Source of the DNA: Duganella margarita | Lineage (GTDB): Bacteria > Pseudomonadota > Gammaproteobacteria > Burkholderiales > Burkholderiaceae_D | Assembly: GCF_009857535.1 (NCBI RefSeq) | Contig: NZ_WWCS01000002.1 | Span: forward strand, 186,001-250,000 | DNA: 64,000 nt | Direction: 5' to 3' | Shown here: in pieces, positions 48,187-57,371 of the stretch | Numbering within the stretch: the first letter of the stretch is position 1 | How the letters are laid out: each line of letters opens with the position of its first letter | Translations under genes and position numbers: made by a program | Notes under the pieces: generated by a model | The model's input: only the letters and a program-made list of their open reading frames with translations | What the model was told of the DNA's origin: nothing | The model's database searches: none

Positions 48187-49154
48187 CGCGACTTGACGAA
48201 CGGTGAACCGAGCGCCTTCGGCGCCACCGACTTGGCCATCAGGCCGGCCAGCACGATTACGGTCAGCACGTACGGCACCATCTGGATCATGGCGCCGGGC
48301 AGGCGGCCGATCACCGGCAGTTCCACGCCTTCGATCTGGATCTGCACCGCGCCGAAGAAGCCGAACATCAGGCAGCCGAGGAAGGTGTACAGCGGACGCC
48401 AGTTACCGAACACCATGGCGGTCAGCGCCAGGTAGCCGGCGCCGGCCGACATGTCGCGCAGGAAGAAGCCACTTTGCACGATCGACAGGTAAGCCCCCGA
48501 GAACGCGCACAGGAAACCGGCGATCAGCATTGCCATGTAGCGCTGGCGTTCGACATTGACGCCGGCCGCATCGGCCGCATGCGGGTTCTCGCCGCAGGCG
48601 CGCAGGCGCAGGCCGAAGCGGCTGTGATACACGATCCAGTGCACCAGCGGCACCAGCGCGAACGCCAGGTACACCAGCACCGAGTGGCCGCCGATCAGGT
48701 GGGCGTAGAACCAGCCGAGGAAGGGGATGTGTTCCACCGCGGCGGAGCCGGGCAGCACCACGTCGAACAGGCGCGCCGAGCCCAGGTCCGGCGTGCGGCC
48801 GCCCTGCTGGAAGAAGTACTGCGCCACCACGAAGGTCAGGCCGCTCATGGCGATGTTGATGGCGATGCCGGCCACCAGCTGGTTGCCCTTCTGGGTGATG
48901 GCGATGTAAGCCTGCAGGCTGGCCAGCAGCATCGAGGCCACGATGCCGGCCATCACGCCGTACCACGGATTCTGCGTGGCGAAACCGACGGCGGCCGAGA
49001 CGAAGGCCGAGGCCAGGATCTTGCCTTCCAGGCCGATGTCGATCACGCCCGAACGTTCGGCGAACAGGCCGGCCATGCCGGCGAAAATCAGCACCGGCGC
49101 ATTGCGCACGGTGGATACCAGGATACTGCCGATATGGAGGTCGTCAAAAGTCAT
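48183..49154 (-). CDS. Nucleoside ABC transporter permease (BmpA-type system), second permease
   Basis: A 323-residue inner-membrane permease of the BPD_transp_2 family, with [17 protein letters not shown] and [19 protein letters not shown], the conserved loop of NupQ/YufQ-like permeases. About nine membrane helices. It ends an operon of binding protein, ATPase, permease, permease; 7 bases separate it from the first permease. Systems of this type import nucleosides, fitting the purine genes elsewhere in the window. Confidence 0.92.
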   Translation of the reverse strand: MTFDDLHIGSILVSTVRNAPVLIFAGMAGLFAERSGVIDIGLEGKILASAFVSAAVGFATQNPWYGVMAGIVASMLLASLQAYIAITQKGNQLVAGIAINIAMSGLTFVVAQYFFQQGGRTPDLGSARLFDVVLPGSAAVEHIPFLGWFYAHLIGGHSVLVYLAFALVPLVHWIVYHSRFGLRLRACGENPHAADAAGVNVERQRYMAMLIAGFLCAFSGAYLSIVQSGFFLRDMSAGAGYLALTAMVFGNWRPLYTFLGCLMFGFFGAVQIQIEGVELPVIGRLPGAMIQMVPYVLTVIVLAGLMAKSVAPKALGSPFVKSR

Positions 49155-49161
49155 ATCGTTC

Positions 49162-50235
49162 TCACTTCTTCAGTTTGAGCATTTTGGCGATCGCGGGACC
49201 GTACAGGTTTTCCATCGCGCCGCAGAACAGGATGATCAGGCCCTGGACCAGGATCACCATCTCGGGCGGGATGTTCTGCTTTTCCAGCGACAGGTCGAAA
49301 CCGCCCTGGGTCAGCGCGCCGAACAGCACCGCCGACAGGAAGATGCCCACCGGATGCTGGCGGCCCATCAGCGCAATCGCGATGCCGATGAAGCCCGCGC
49401 CGCCGACGAAGTTCAGCGACAGGTAGTGGGTCGAGCCCATGATGGAGTTGACCGAACCCAGGCCGGCCAGCGCGCCCGAGATCAGCATGACGATGATGAT
49501 CATCTTGCTGATGCGGATGCCCGCGTAGTGGGCGGCGTGCTTGTTCAGGCCCGTGGCGCGCAGCTTGAAGCCCCACGAGGAACGCGACACCACCACGCCA
49601 TAAATCACCAGCGCGATGATCGCCAGGAAGAAGCTGATGTTGAGCGGCGTCTCGCCGAGGATCGGGAACCACTGGTTCAGGCGCGGCATCTCGGCGGCGG
49701 CGGCAAACGCGCGGCTGGCCGGATTCTGCTCGCCGGCCGGCACCAGCTTGACGATGATGGTGTTCATCAAGGCGCCGGCGATGTAGTTGAACATGATGGT
49801 GGTGACCACCACGTGGCTGCCGCGTTTTGCCTGCAGGTAGCCGGGCACAAAGGCCCACAGCGCGCCAAACAGCGCCGCGCCCAGCATGCCGATCGGGATC
49901 AGCAGCCATGCCGGCAGCGAACTGTCGAAGGTCAGCATGGCCAGCGTCAGGCCCAGGCCCGCGAAGTACATCTGGCCTTCCGCGCCGATGTTGAACAGGC
50001 CCGCTTCCATGGCGATCGACACGGCCAGGCCGGTGAAGATGAAGGTCGAAGCGTAGAACAGCGTGTAGCTCAAGCCTTCCGGATTGACCACGGCGCTGTT
50101 GACCAGGATCGCCAGCGATTCGGTCGGGCTCTCGCCCAGCAGGTGAATGACCAGCGCCGTCACCAACAGTGCCGACAGCAGGTTCAGGAGGGGCATTACA
50201 AAGCCGGTTGCCCAGCGTGGCAGGTCTTTATTCAT
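49162..50235 (-). CDS. Nucleoside ABC transporter permease, first permease
   Basis: A 357-residue permease (BPD_transp_2 family, NupP/YufP-like). Motifs include FNIGAEGQMYFAGLG and the cytoplasmic GLNKHAAHYAGIRISKMI coupling loop. Its ATG overlaps the ATPase stop by 4 bases. Forms the transmembrane pore with the second permease. Confidence 0.92.
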   Translation of the reverse strand: MNKDLPRWATGFVMPLLNLLSALLVTALVIHLLGESPTESLAILVNSAVVNPEGLSYTLFYASTFIFTGLAVSIAMEAGLFNIGAEGQMYFAGLGLTLAMLTFDSSLPAWLLIPIGMLGAALFGALWAFVPGYLQAKRGSHVVVTTIMFNYIAGALMNTIIVKLVPAGEQNPASRAFAAAAEMPRLNQWFPILGETPLNISFFLAIIALVIYGVVVSRSSWGFKLRATGLNKHAAHYAGIRISKMIIIVMLISGALAGLGSVNSIMGSTHYLSLNFVGGAGFIGIAIALMGRQHPVGIFLSAVLFGALTQGGFDLSLEKQNIPPEMVILVQGLIILFCGAMENLYGPAIAKMLKLKK

Positions 50236-51761
50236 GATTTGTGTTCGCCCCCCATCAGCAGGCCGATGCGGGTAGTGTCGAATTCTTCAATTTTCAGTTC
50301 GCCGGTGATGCGGCCGCCGCACATGACCAGAATGCGGTCCGCCAGCGCGCGCACTTCTTCCAGCTCCACGGAGACCAGCAGGATCGCCACGCCTTCGTCG
50401 CGCAGCTTGAGCAGCTGCGCATGGATGCTTTCGATGGTGCCGATGTCGACCCCGCGCGTCGGCTGGCCGACCAGCATCAGCTTCGGCTGCGCCAGCACTT
50501 CGCGGGCGATCACCACCTTCTGCTGGTTGCCGCCGGAGAGCAGCCCGATACGCAGGTCGTGGTTGTTGGGACGGACGTCGAAGCTCTTCATCAAGGCGTC
50601 GCAGCGGGCCGCGATGGCTTTGAAGTTGAGCAGGCCCCACTTGTTTTTCAGCTTGTCCTGGTAGCCGAGGATGGTGTTGTGCATGACCGAGAAGGCCTTC
50701 ACCACGCCGTCGCGCAGGCGGTCTTCCGGCACGTGGGCGATGCCCAGTTCGCGGAAGGTGCGCGGCAGGCCGTCCGGATCGGAGCGGCCGTTGAACGGCA
50801 GGTCCTTGCCGAGGAAGGCCAGCTTGCCGGAAGTCGGCACGCGCATGCCGGCCAGGATTTCCATCAACTCGCTCTGGCCGTTGCCGGACACGCCGGCAAT
50901 CGCGACGATCTCGCCGGCGCGCAGCGTGAAGCCGATATCGGCCAGCAGCTTGACGTCCTGGTCATCCCGCAGTTGCAGGTTCTCGACGTGCAGCACCGGC
51001 GCGCCAGGGTTGTACGGCGCGCGCGGCAGGTTGTTCTCGATCGGACGGCCGACCATCATATTGGCCAGCGCTTCCTTGGTGGTGCCGGCGGTCGGCACGG
51101 CGCCGATCACGCGGCCGCCGCGCATCACGGTCACGGTGTCGGTGATGTCGAGGATCTCCTGCAGCTTGTGGGTAATCAGGATGATGGTCTTGCCCTGTTC
51201 CTTGAACAGGCGCAGGATCTCGAACAGCGACGCGGTTTCCTGCGCGGTCAGCACGGCGGTCGGTTCGTCCAGGATCAGGATGCTGGCGCTGCGGTAGATC
51301 TGCTTGAGGATCTCGACCCGCTGCTGCGCACCCACCGACAGGTCGTGGATGGTGGCCAGCGGATCGACGTCCAGCCGGTAGCGGGCGCAGATCTCGCGCA
51401 GTTCCGCTTCCACGCTGGCGCGCTTGGCCTTGAGCCGTACGCCGCCTTCGCTGCCCAGCATGACGTTGTCGAGCACGGTCATGTTCTCGACCAGCATGAA
51501 GTGCTGGTGCACCATGCCGATGCCGAGGGCGATCGCCTCCTGGCTGTTGTGGATGCGGCGCGCCTGGCCATCGAGCAGGATTTCCCCGCCGTCGGCGCGG
51601 TAATATCCGTACAGGATGCTCATCAGGGTCGATTTGCCGGCGCCGTTCTCGCCCACCAGGCCATGGATGGAACCCTTGGCGATGGTGAAGTTGACGTCCG
51701 TGTTCGCTTTGACTGCTCCGAAATGCTTGGAGATGCCGCGAAATTCTACTGCTGGCTGCAT
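50232..51761 (-). CDS. Nucleoside ABC transporter ATP-binding protein (two ABC domains)
   Basis: A 509-residue tandem ATPase, as in NupO/RbsA-like proteins. The first domain has Walker A GENGAGKST, signature LSVGAQQ and Walker B ILILDEPTA. The second has a degenerate Walker A (GVSGNGQSE, lacking Lys) and a signature LSGGNQQK, the usual asymmetry of this group. The start at 51761 (MQPAVEFRGISKHFG) matches the family; an upstream opening to 51923 runs through the hairpin region. Confidence 0.94.
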   Translation of the reverse strand: MQPAVEFRGISKHFGAVKANTDVNFTIAKGSIHGLVGENGAGKSTLMSILYGYYRADGGEILLDGQARRIHNSQEAIALGIGMVHQHFMLVENMTVLDNVMLGSEGGVRLKAKRASVEAELREICARYRLDVDPLATIHDLSVGAQQRVEILKQIYRSASILILDEPTAVLTAQETASLFEILRLFKEQGKTIILITHKLQEILDITDTVTVMRGGRVIGAVPTAGTTKEALANMMVGRPIENNLPRAPYNPGAPVLHVENLQLRDDQDVKLLADIGFTLRAGEIVAIAGVSGNGQSELMEILAGMRVPTSGKLAFLGKDLPFNGRSDPDGLPRTFRELGIAHVPEDRLRDGVVKAFSVMHNTILGYQDKLKNKWGLLNFKAIAARCDALMKSFDVRPNNHDLRIGLLSGGNQQKVVIAREVLAQPKLMLVGQPTRGVDIGTIESIHAQLLKLRDEGVAILLVSVELEEVRALADRILVMCGGRITGELKIEEFDTTRIGLLMGGEHKS

Positions 51762-51794
51762 AGGATCGTTTTTTATTTCAGTTGTGTAAAATAC

Positions 51795-51834
51795 TAAACG
51801 CGCCGCGCGGGCGTACTCCCCGGCGGCGCGTTTA
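51795..51834 (-). terminator. Hairpin between BMP-protein and ATPase genes (terminator or attenuator)
   Basis: TAAACGCGCCGC and GCGGCGCGTTTA form a perfect 12-bp stem with a 16-base loop, 16 bases after the binding-protein stop. On the minus strand the 3' side continues GTATTTTA, a weak U-tract. It probably terminates part of the transcripts so that the binding protein is made in excess over ATPase and permeases. Confidence 0.6.
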
Positions 51835-51849
51835 ATGTTCAAACAGGTT

Positions 51850-52845
51850 TTAGACCGGGCAGGCAGCGCCCGAGCGGATGTCGATGACCTTGATCTTGCC
51901 ATCGATAATATCCTTGCGCGCACCCAGCACGCGCTTTTCGATTTCCGGCGTGATCAGCTTGCGGTTGTTCTCGTCCAGCGCCCAATCGACGCCGCCTTCC
52001 TTGATGCCCTTGGCGGTGACGCCGGCTTTCCAGGTGCCGTTCTTCATCTGCATGAAGGAGTCGTACACGGCGTTGTCGACGCGCTTGACCATCGAGGTCA
52101 GGATCGAGCCAGGGTACAGGCTGTTCTGGTTGGAATCGACGCCGATCGCCAGCTTGCCTTTTTCCTTGGCGGTTTGCAGCGTGCCCAGGCCCGAACCGCC
52201 GGCCACGGCAAACACCACGTCCACGCCCCGGTCGAACTGCGAACGTGCCAGCTCGCCGCCCTTGGCCGGGTTGTTCCACGAATCCGAGGAGGTGCCGACC
52301 ATGTTCGAGGTCACGTCCACTTTAGGATTGACGGCTTTCGCGCCTTGTGCGTAGCCGCAGGCAAAGGTGCGGATCAGCGGGATATCGACGCCGCCGATGA
52401 AGCCCAGTTTTTTCGATTTCGACGCCATGGCCGCAGCCACGCCCACCAGGTACGAACCTTCTTCTTCCTTGAAGGTGATGGAATTGACGTTGGCGCCTGG
52501 CGCCACACCGTCGATCAGCACGAACCGGACTTTCGGGAATTCTTTGGCGACCTTCTGCACGGCGGCCTGCTGGGCGAAGCCGATGGAGGCGATCAGGTCG
52601 AGGTTTTTGCGGGCGAGGCCGCGCAGTACCTGTTCAGCCTGAGTGTCGCTGGAGGCTTGCACCTCGATGAAATTGATGTTGGTCTCTTTTTTGAAGCGCG
52701 TGGCGCCTTCGAAAGCGGACTGATTGAACGACTTGTCGAATTTGCCGCCTGCGTCATACACGATGCCCAGTTTTGGGTCAGCCGCGGACGCGCTGGCAGC
52801 GATAAACAGTGCTGCAACCGTCAAACTAAGTTGTGAAAGTTTCAT
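51850..52845 (-). CDS. BMP-family nucleoside-binding protein
   Basis: A 331-residue periplasmic binding protein of the Bmp/PnrA/Med family, with a signal peptide (cleavage near ASA-A) and the family start KLGIVYDAGGKFDKSFNQSA. The LDLIASIGFAQQAAV and VFAVAGGSGLGTLQTA segments are typical. AGGAG precedes the ATG by 7 bases. First gene of the ABC operon; PnrA-like proteins bind purine nucleosides, consistent with context. Confidence 0.95.
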   Translation of the reverse strand: MKLSQLSLTVAALFIAASASAADPKLGIVYDAGGKFDKSFNQSAFEGATRFKKETNINFIEVQASSDTQAEQVLRGLARKNLDLIASIGFAQQAAVQKVAKEFPKVRFVLIDGVAPGANVNSITFKEEEGSYLVGVAAAMASKSKKLGFIGGVDIPLIRTFACGYAQGAKAVNPKVDVTSNMVGTSSDSWNNPAKGGELARSQFDRGVDVVFAVAGGSGLGTLQTAKEKGKLAIGVDSNQNSLYPGSILTSMVKRVDNAVYDSFMQMKNGTWKAGVTAKGIKEGGVDWALDENNRKLITPEIEKRVLGARKDIIDGKIKVIDIRSGAACPV

Positions 52846-52870
52846 GAATAGGCTCCTGGAAGAACGGTAT

Positions 52871-52899
52871 TGTATATTTTTATTGGCCGTTAGATGCAA
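52871..52899 (-). promoter_or_regulatory. Candidate promoter of the nucleoside ABC operon
   Basis: On the minus strand TTGCAT and TATACA are separated by 17 bases, with the -10 element ending 25 bases before the start codon of the binding-protein gene. Confidence 0.5.
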
Positions 52900-53318
52900 A
52901 TCGCGGTCGGTTTATTCCTCTAAATCCCTGATTCCACGTAGTAAGTGCTAGCAACTTGCTAAAAGATTGCCACATTGATAGCGTGGGCTTTCATGTCGCA
53001 CCGCAACAACAGCGGCCACCAAATTAAATATTTTTATATTGTTGCTTTTTTGTCCGTTTGGAAAAAATAAACCGTCTCGGCAGCTTCCGGTCCATCACCC
53101 TGCTTCATAGGGCAAGCGGCTATTTGCCCCGTGTTGCGGTCAATTCCCCACTATGCATCACCCCGAATATGTACGACAAATTCGTTTTTTCTTGCGTATT
53201 TATTCAAAATAGATATGAATCAAGTCATACAAAAGGTACGTTTCTTGCATCATTTTTCCGTGCTAGCATGATTTGTAATTAACAAATACCACAACGACAT
53301 ATCAGGGAGCAGGACACA
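52900..53318. other. Divergent regulatory region between the nucleoside ABC operon and second TonB receptor
   Basis: An AT-rich region without a credible gene. It carries two copies of the 9-mer GTGCTAGCA (palindromic core TGCTAGCA at 52946-52953 and 53261-53268), one about 100 bases from the ABC operon and one about 50 bases from the receptor. A TTGCAT (53245-53250), 16 bases, CATGAT pair is a possible promoter for the receptor. Short frames in this stretch have no family resemblance. Confidence 0.45.
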
Positions 53319-55640
53319 ATGAGCAAACAAGGTTTCGCAGTGCGATCGATGATCGCCCTGGCCATCGCCAGCGCTTTTCCGCTGCAATCGGCCCTGGCCA
53401 CCGAAGTAGCGGCAGCCGCTGAGGGACAGGACACCCCGGCCGCCAGCGCCACGCCTTCCACCGCCAACCAGCTGGAAACGGTGATCGTCACCGCCCAGCG
53501 CCGCGCGGAGAACATCAAGGACGTGCCGATGTCGATCGCCACCATCAAGGGCGACAAGCTGGACGCGGTGACCGCCGGCGCCGGCGACATCCGCGTGCTG
53601 TCCGGCCGCGCGCCGTCGCTGAACATCGAGTCCGACTACGGCCGCGCCTTCCCGCGTTTCTACATCCGCGGCCTGGGCAACACCGACTTCGACCTGAACG
53701 CTTCGCAGCCGGTCGGCTACGTGATGGACGACATCGTCCAGGAAAACGCCATGCTGAAGGGCTTCCCGATCTTCGATACCGACCAGGTTGAGGTGCTGCG
53801 CGGCCCGCAGGGCACGCTGTTCGGCCGTAACTCGCCGGCCGGCGTGATCAAGTTCGACTCGGCCAAGCCGGTGTTCAAGCAGGAAGGCTATGTCACGCTG
53901 GGCATCGGCAACTACTCGGCCAAGAATGCCGAAGGCGCGTTCAACTTCCCGGTCAGCGACACCGTGGCGCTGCGCTTCTCCGGCACCAGCCAGCACCGCG
54001 ACGACCGCGTGCACAACACCAATCCGACCGCCGGCAAGGGTACCCAGGACTTTGAAGGCTACGGCGACAATGCCTTCCGCCTGCAGGCGCTGGTCAAGCC
54101 GAACCAGGATTTCGATGCGCTGTTCAACTACCATCAGCGTAACTACCACGGCAGCGCCACGCTGTTCCGCGCCAACATCATCAAGCAGGGCACCAACGAT
54201 ATCGTCGACGGCTTCGACTACGGTTCCTACCCGACCGACGGCGTCAACTACCAGAAGCTGGAAACCAAGGGCGGCAGCATTCGCCTGAAGTACAACCTGG
54301 GCGACATCACCTACCACTCGATCACCGGCTACGAAAAACTGAAGTTCAACAGCCGCGCCGACGTCGATGGCGGCTATGGCGCCGTGTTCGCGCCGCCGTA
54401 TGGTCCGGGCCGCATTCCGTTCCCGGTCGAAACGGCCGACTTGCTGCCTAACCACAAGCAGTTCACGCAAGAGCTGCGCGCCGAGTCGAACTACAAGGGG
54501 CCACTGCAATGGATCGGCGGCCTGTTCTACTTCAACGAATCGATCCAGATCGACAGTATCGCCTTCGACACGCTGTCGCCTGGCAACCCGCAAGTGCCTT
54601 CGTATGCACGCCAGTTCCAGAAATCGAAATCGTGGGCGGCCTTCGGCTCGCTGAACTATGCCGTGTCCGACAAGCTGAAACTGCGCGGCGGCCTGCGTTA
54701 CACCGACGACAAGAAAGACTTCTTCGCCTCGCGCACCGACTTCGACGCCACCAACACGCTGGTGACCGTGCCGCACACGCTCAACAGCAAGACCCACAAC
54801 GTCAGCTGGGATCTGAGCGGCACCTATGAACTGGACAAGAACACCAACCTGTTTGCGCGCGCCGCCACCGGCTACCGCGCACCGTCGATGCAGGGCCGCC
54901 TGAGCGCACTGACCGACGTGCCGACCCAGGCCGGCGCCGAAAAAGCGCTGTCGTTTGAAGCCGGCGTCAAGCAGGACCTGTTCGATCGCCGCGCCCGTCT
55001 GAGCGCTGCCGTGTTCCAGTACCGCGTGAAAGACAAGCAGCTGACCGCCGGTAGCGGCACCGTCAACATGAACCGCCTGATCAACGCCGACAAGGTTACC
55101 GGCCAGGGTATCGAACTCGATCTGCAAGCCAACCTGGGCTACGGCTTCAGCGGCTCGGCCGGTTACAGCTTCAACGATACCGAGATCAAGGACAAGAACG
55201 TGCGCGTGCAGTATTGCGGGAACGTCGCCAACAACGCCGGCATGGGTTGCACCCCGACCAATGCTCCAGCGCCTGGCTTCCCTGGCTACTCGCTGATCGA
55301 CGGTAACGACCTGCCGCGCGCGCCGCGTCACCAGGCCAACTTCACGCTGAAGTACAGCACCGAAGTGGCGAATGGTGAACTGTATGCGCTGACCGACTGG
55401 ACCTACCGCAGCAAGTACAACTTCTTCCTGTACACCGCCACCGAGTACACCGCCAAGCCGCTGACCGAGGGCGGCCTGCGCGTGGGCTACAAGTGGGGCG
55501 ATGGCAAGTATGAAGTGGCTGCCTTCGGCCGCAACATCACCAACAAGATCGTACTGCTGAGCGCGATCGAGTTCGACAACCTGACCGGCATGCTGAATGA
55601 GCCGCGAACCTACGGTGCGACCTTCAAGGTCAACTTCTAA
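53319..55640 (+). CDS. TonB-dependent receptor (second)
   Basis: A 773-residue outer-membrane receptor with a signal peptide (cleavage near ALA-T), a TonB-box-like ETVIVTAQRR, a plug domain (LSGRAPSLNIESDYGRAFPR, FYIRGLGNTD) and a barrel ending in Phe (ATFKVNF), the normal C-terminal signature. It shares its promoter region with the nucleoside ABC operon and is followed by a terminator and then the DUF969/DUF979/pcp genes. Substrate could be a nucleoside or a peptide; sequence does not decide. Confidence 0.93.
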   Translation: MSKQGFAVRSMIALAIASAFPLQSALATEVAAAAEGQDTPAASATPSTANQLETVIVTAQRRAENIKDVPMSIATIKGDKLDAVTAGAGDIRVLSGRAPSLNIESDYGRAFPRFYIRGLGNTDFDLNASQPVGYVMDDIVQENAMLKGFPIFDTDQVEVLRGPQGTLFGRNSPAGVIKFDSAKPVFKQEGYVTLGIGNYSAKNAEGAFNFPVSDTVALRFSGTSQHRDDRVHNTNPTAGKGTQDFEGYGDNAFRLQALVKPNQDFDALFNYHQRNYHGSATLFRANIIKQGTNDIVDGFDYGSYPTDGVNYQKLETKGGSIRLKYNLGDITYHSITGYEKLKFNSRADVDGGYGAVFAPPYGPGRIPFPVETADLLPNHKQFTQELRAESNYKGPLQWIGGLFYFNESIQIDSIAFDTLSPGNPQVPSYARQFQKSKSWAAFGSLNYAVSDKLKLRGGLRYTDDKKDFFASRTDFDATNTLVTVPHTLNSKTHNVSWDLSGTYELDKNTNLFARAATGYRAPSMQGRLSALTDVPTQAGAEKALSFEAGVKQDLFDRRARLSAAVFQYRVKDKQLTAGSGTVNMNRLINADKVTGQGIELDLQANLGYGFSGSAGYSFNDTEIKDKNVRVQYCGNVANNAGMGCTPTNAPAPGFPGYSLIDGNDLPRAPRHQANFTLKYSTEVANGELYALTDWTYRSKYNFFLYTATEYTAKPLTEGGLRVGYKWGDGKYEVAAFGRNITNKIVLLSAIEFDNLTGMLNEPRTYGATFKVNF

Positions 55641-55646
55641 GGTTAG

Positions 55647-55673
55647 AATCCCCGCTCCGTGCGGGGATTTTTC
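55647..55673 (+). terminator. Terminator after the second TonB receptor
   Basis: AATCCCCGC pairs with GCGGGGATT over 9 bp across a 5-base loop, followed by TTTC. It starts 6 bases after the receptor stop. Confidence 0.88.
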
Positions 55674-55687
55674 TTTGGGAGCAAAGT

Positions 55688-56377
55688 GTGAATCAGACTG
55701 TCGTTAATTTGTGGCCGCTGCTGGGCGTGGCCGTCATCATCGCCGGCTTCGTGCTGCGCGCGCATCCGGTGCTGGTGGTGATCGCCGCCTGCTTTGTCAC
55801 CGGCTTTACCGCCGCCATGCCGGTCGAGCAGTTGCTGGCCACGCTGGGCACGGCCTTCGTCAAGACGCGCAACCTGCCGATGATTTTGCTGCTGCCGATT
55901 GCCGCCATCGGCCTGCTGGAGCGGCATGGATTGAAGGAGCATGCGCAGGCGTCGATCGCGCGCATCAAGTCCGCCACAACCGGCCGGCTGCTGATTGTTT
56001 ACCTGGCGATCCGCGAACTGGCGGCCGCCTTCGGCCTGACCAGCATCGGCGGCCATCCCAATATGGTGCGGCCATTGATCGCGCCGATGGCGGAAGGCGC
56101 CGCCGAGGTGCGTTACCCGAATGTGACGATGGAGATGCGCTACCGCATCCGCGCCATGGCCGCCGCCACCGACAACGTCGGTCTGTTCTTCGGCGAGGAT
56201 ATCTTCGTCGCCTTCGGTGCGATTGTGCTGATGCAGACCATCCTGCGCGGCGAAGGGCTGGAAGTCGATCCGCTGCACATGGCGCTGTGGGGCATCCCGA
56301 CCGCCATCTGCGCCTTCATCATCCATTCGTGGCGGCTGTACCGGCTGGACCGCTATCTGGCGCGGAGCGCGGCATGA
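55688..56377 (+). CDS. DUF969-family membrane protein
   Basis: A 229-residue integral membrane protein. WPLLGVAVIIAGFVLRAHPV at the start and FGLTSIGGHPNMVRPLIAPM in the middle are characteristic of DUF969, which almost always accompanies a DUF979 gene. Starts are GTG at 55688. The pair is thought to be a two-part permease; its frequent linkage to pyroglutamyl peptidase suggests pyroglutamate or pyroglutamyl-peptide transport, which is unproven. Stop overlaps the next start (ATGA). Confidence 0.88.
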   Translation: MNQTVVNLWPLLGVAVIIAGFVLRAHPVLVVIAACFVTGFTAAMPVEQLLATLGTAFVKTRNLPMILLLPIAAIGLLERHGLKEHAQASIARIKSATTGRLLIVYLAIRELAAAFGLTSIGGHPNMVRPLIAPMAEGAAEVRYPNVTMEMRYRIRAMAAATDNVGLFFGEDIFVAFGAIVLMQTILRGEGLEVDPLHMALWGIPTAICAFIIHSWRLYRLDRYLARSAA

Positions 56378-57330
56378 TACTCACCGTCGACTACTTCTAC
56401 TATGTGCTGGGCGCGATGCTGCTGATGGTGGCCTGGATGGCGCTGCGCGACCGGCATAATCCGCGGCGTTACAGCAGCGCCTTGTTCTGGGCCTTGTACG
56501 CGGTGATCTACCTGGCCGGCGAACAGCTGCCGCCGGTGGCGGCGGGACTGATGATGGTGGCGATGGCGCTGATCGCCGGTTTCGGCGGTGTCACCCTGGG
56601 TCGTTACGCCGAGCGCACGGCGGAAGAGCGGCGCGGCAGCGCGCAACGCCTCGGCCACAGGCTGCTGATACCGGCGCTGCTGATTCCCCTCACCACCGTG
56701 ATCGGCTCGACGCTGTTCAAGGACGTGAAATGGGATGGCCTGTTCCTGCTTGATCCGAAGAACATCACGCTGGTCAGCCTGGGTTGCGGCTCGCTGTTCG
56801 CGGTGGCCACGGCCTGCTGGCTGACGCGCTCCACGCCATTGCAGGCGATGCGCGAATCGCGCCGGCTGATCGATCATCTGGGCTGGGCGGTGGTGCTGCC
56901 GCATATGCTGGCCGTGCTGGGCCTGCTGTTCACCGACGCCGGCATGGGCAAGGCGGTGGCGCATGTTGTCACCTCGTACATCAATATGGACGTGCGGCTG
57001 GTGGCGGTGGCGGTGTACTGCATCGGCATGGCGCTGTTCACCATCATCATGGGCAATGGCTTTGCGGCGTTTCCGGTGATGGCGGGCGGCGTGGGGATTC
57101 CGGTGCTGGTCGGCGTTTATCACGCCAATCCGGCGGTGATGGCGGCGATCGGCATGTTCAGCGCCTACTGCGGCACCTTGATGACGCCGATGGCGGCCAA
57201 TTTCAACATCGTTCCCGCCGCGCTGCTGGAGCTGCCGGACAAAAACGCCGTGGTCAAAATGCAGGTGCCGACGGCGTTGCCGTTATTACTAGTGAATGTA
57301 GCACTGCTTTATTTTTTCATGAATCTGTGA
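56374..57330 (+). CDS. DUF979-family membrane protein
   Basis: A 318-residue membrane protein with about nine hydrophobic segments, matching DUF979 (MILTVDYFYYVLGAMLL at the start; GNGFAAFPVMAGGVGIP; FSAYCGTLMTPMAANFNIVP). Translationally coupled to the DUF969 gene and 41 bases upstream of pcp. Part of the presumed two-component transporter. Confidence 0.88.
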   Translation: MILTVDYFYYVLGAMLLMVAWMALRDRHNPRRYSSALFWALYAVIYLAGEQLPPVAAGLMMVAMALIAGFGGVTLGRYAERTAEERRGSAQRLGHRLLIPALLIPLTTVIGSTLFKDVKWDGLFLLDPKNITLVSLGCGSLFAVATACWLTRSTPLQAMRESRRLIDHLGWAVVLPHMLAVLGLLFTDAGMGKAVAHVVTSYINMDVRLVAVAVYCIGMALFTIIMGNGFAAFPVMAGGVGIPVLVGVYHANPAVMAAIGMFSAYCGTLMTPMAANFNIVPAALLELPDKNAVVKMQVPTALPLLLVNVALLYFFMNL

Positions 57331-57371
57331 GAGTCTTCCGGGTTAGATAGCAGAATCCCGGAGTAGTCAAG

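Noticed and set aside
53058..53282. 74-codon frame upstream of the second TonB receptor
   Set aside because: AT-rich regulatory DNA; no plausible start signal or domain.
53250..55331. 693-codon minus-strand frame opposite the second TonB receptor
   Set aside because: Antisense shadow with no recognisable domain; the plus-strand receptor is complete.
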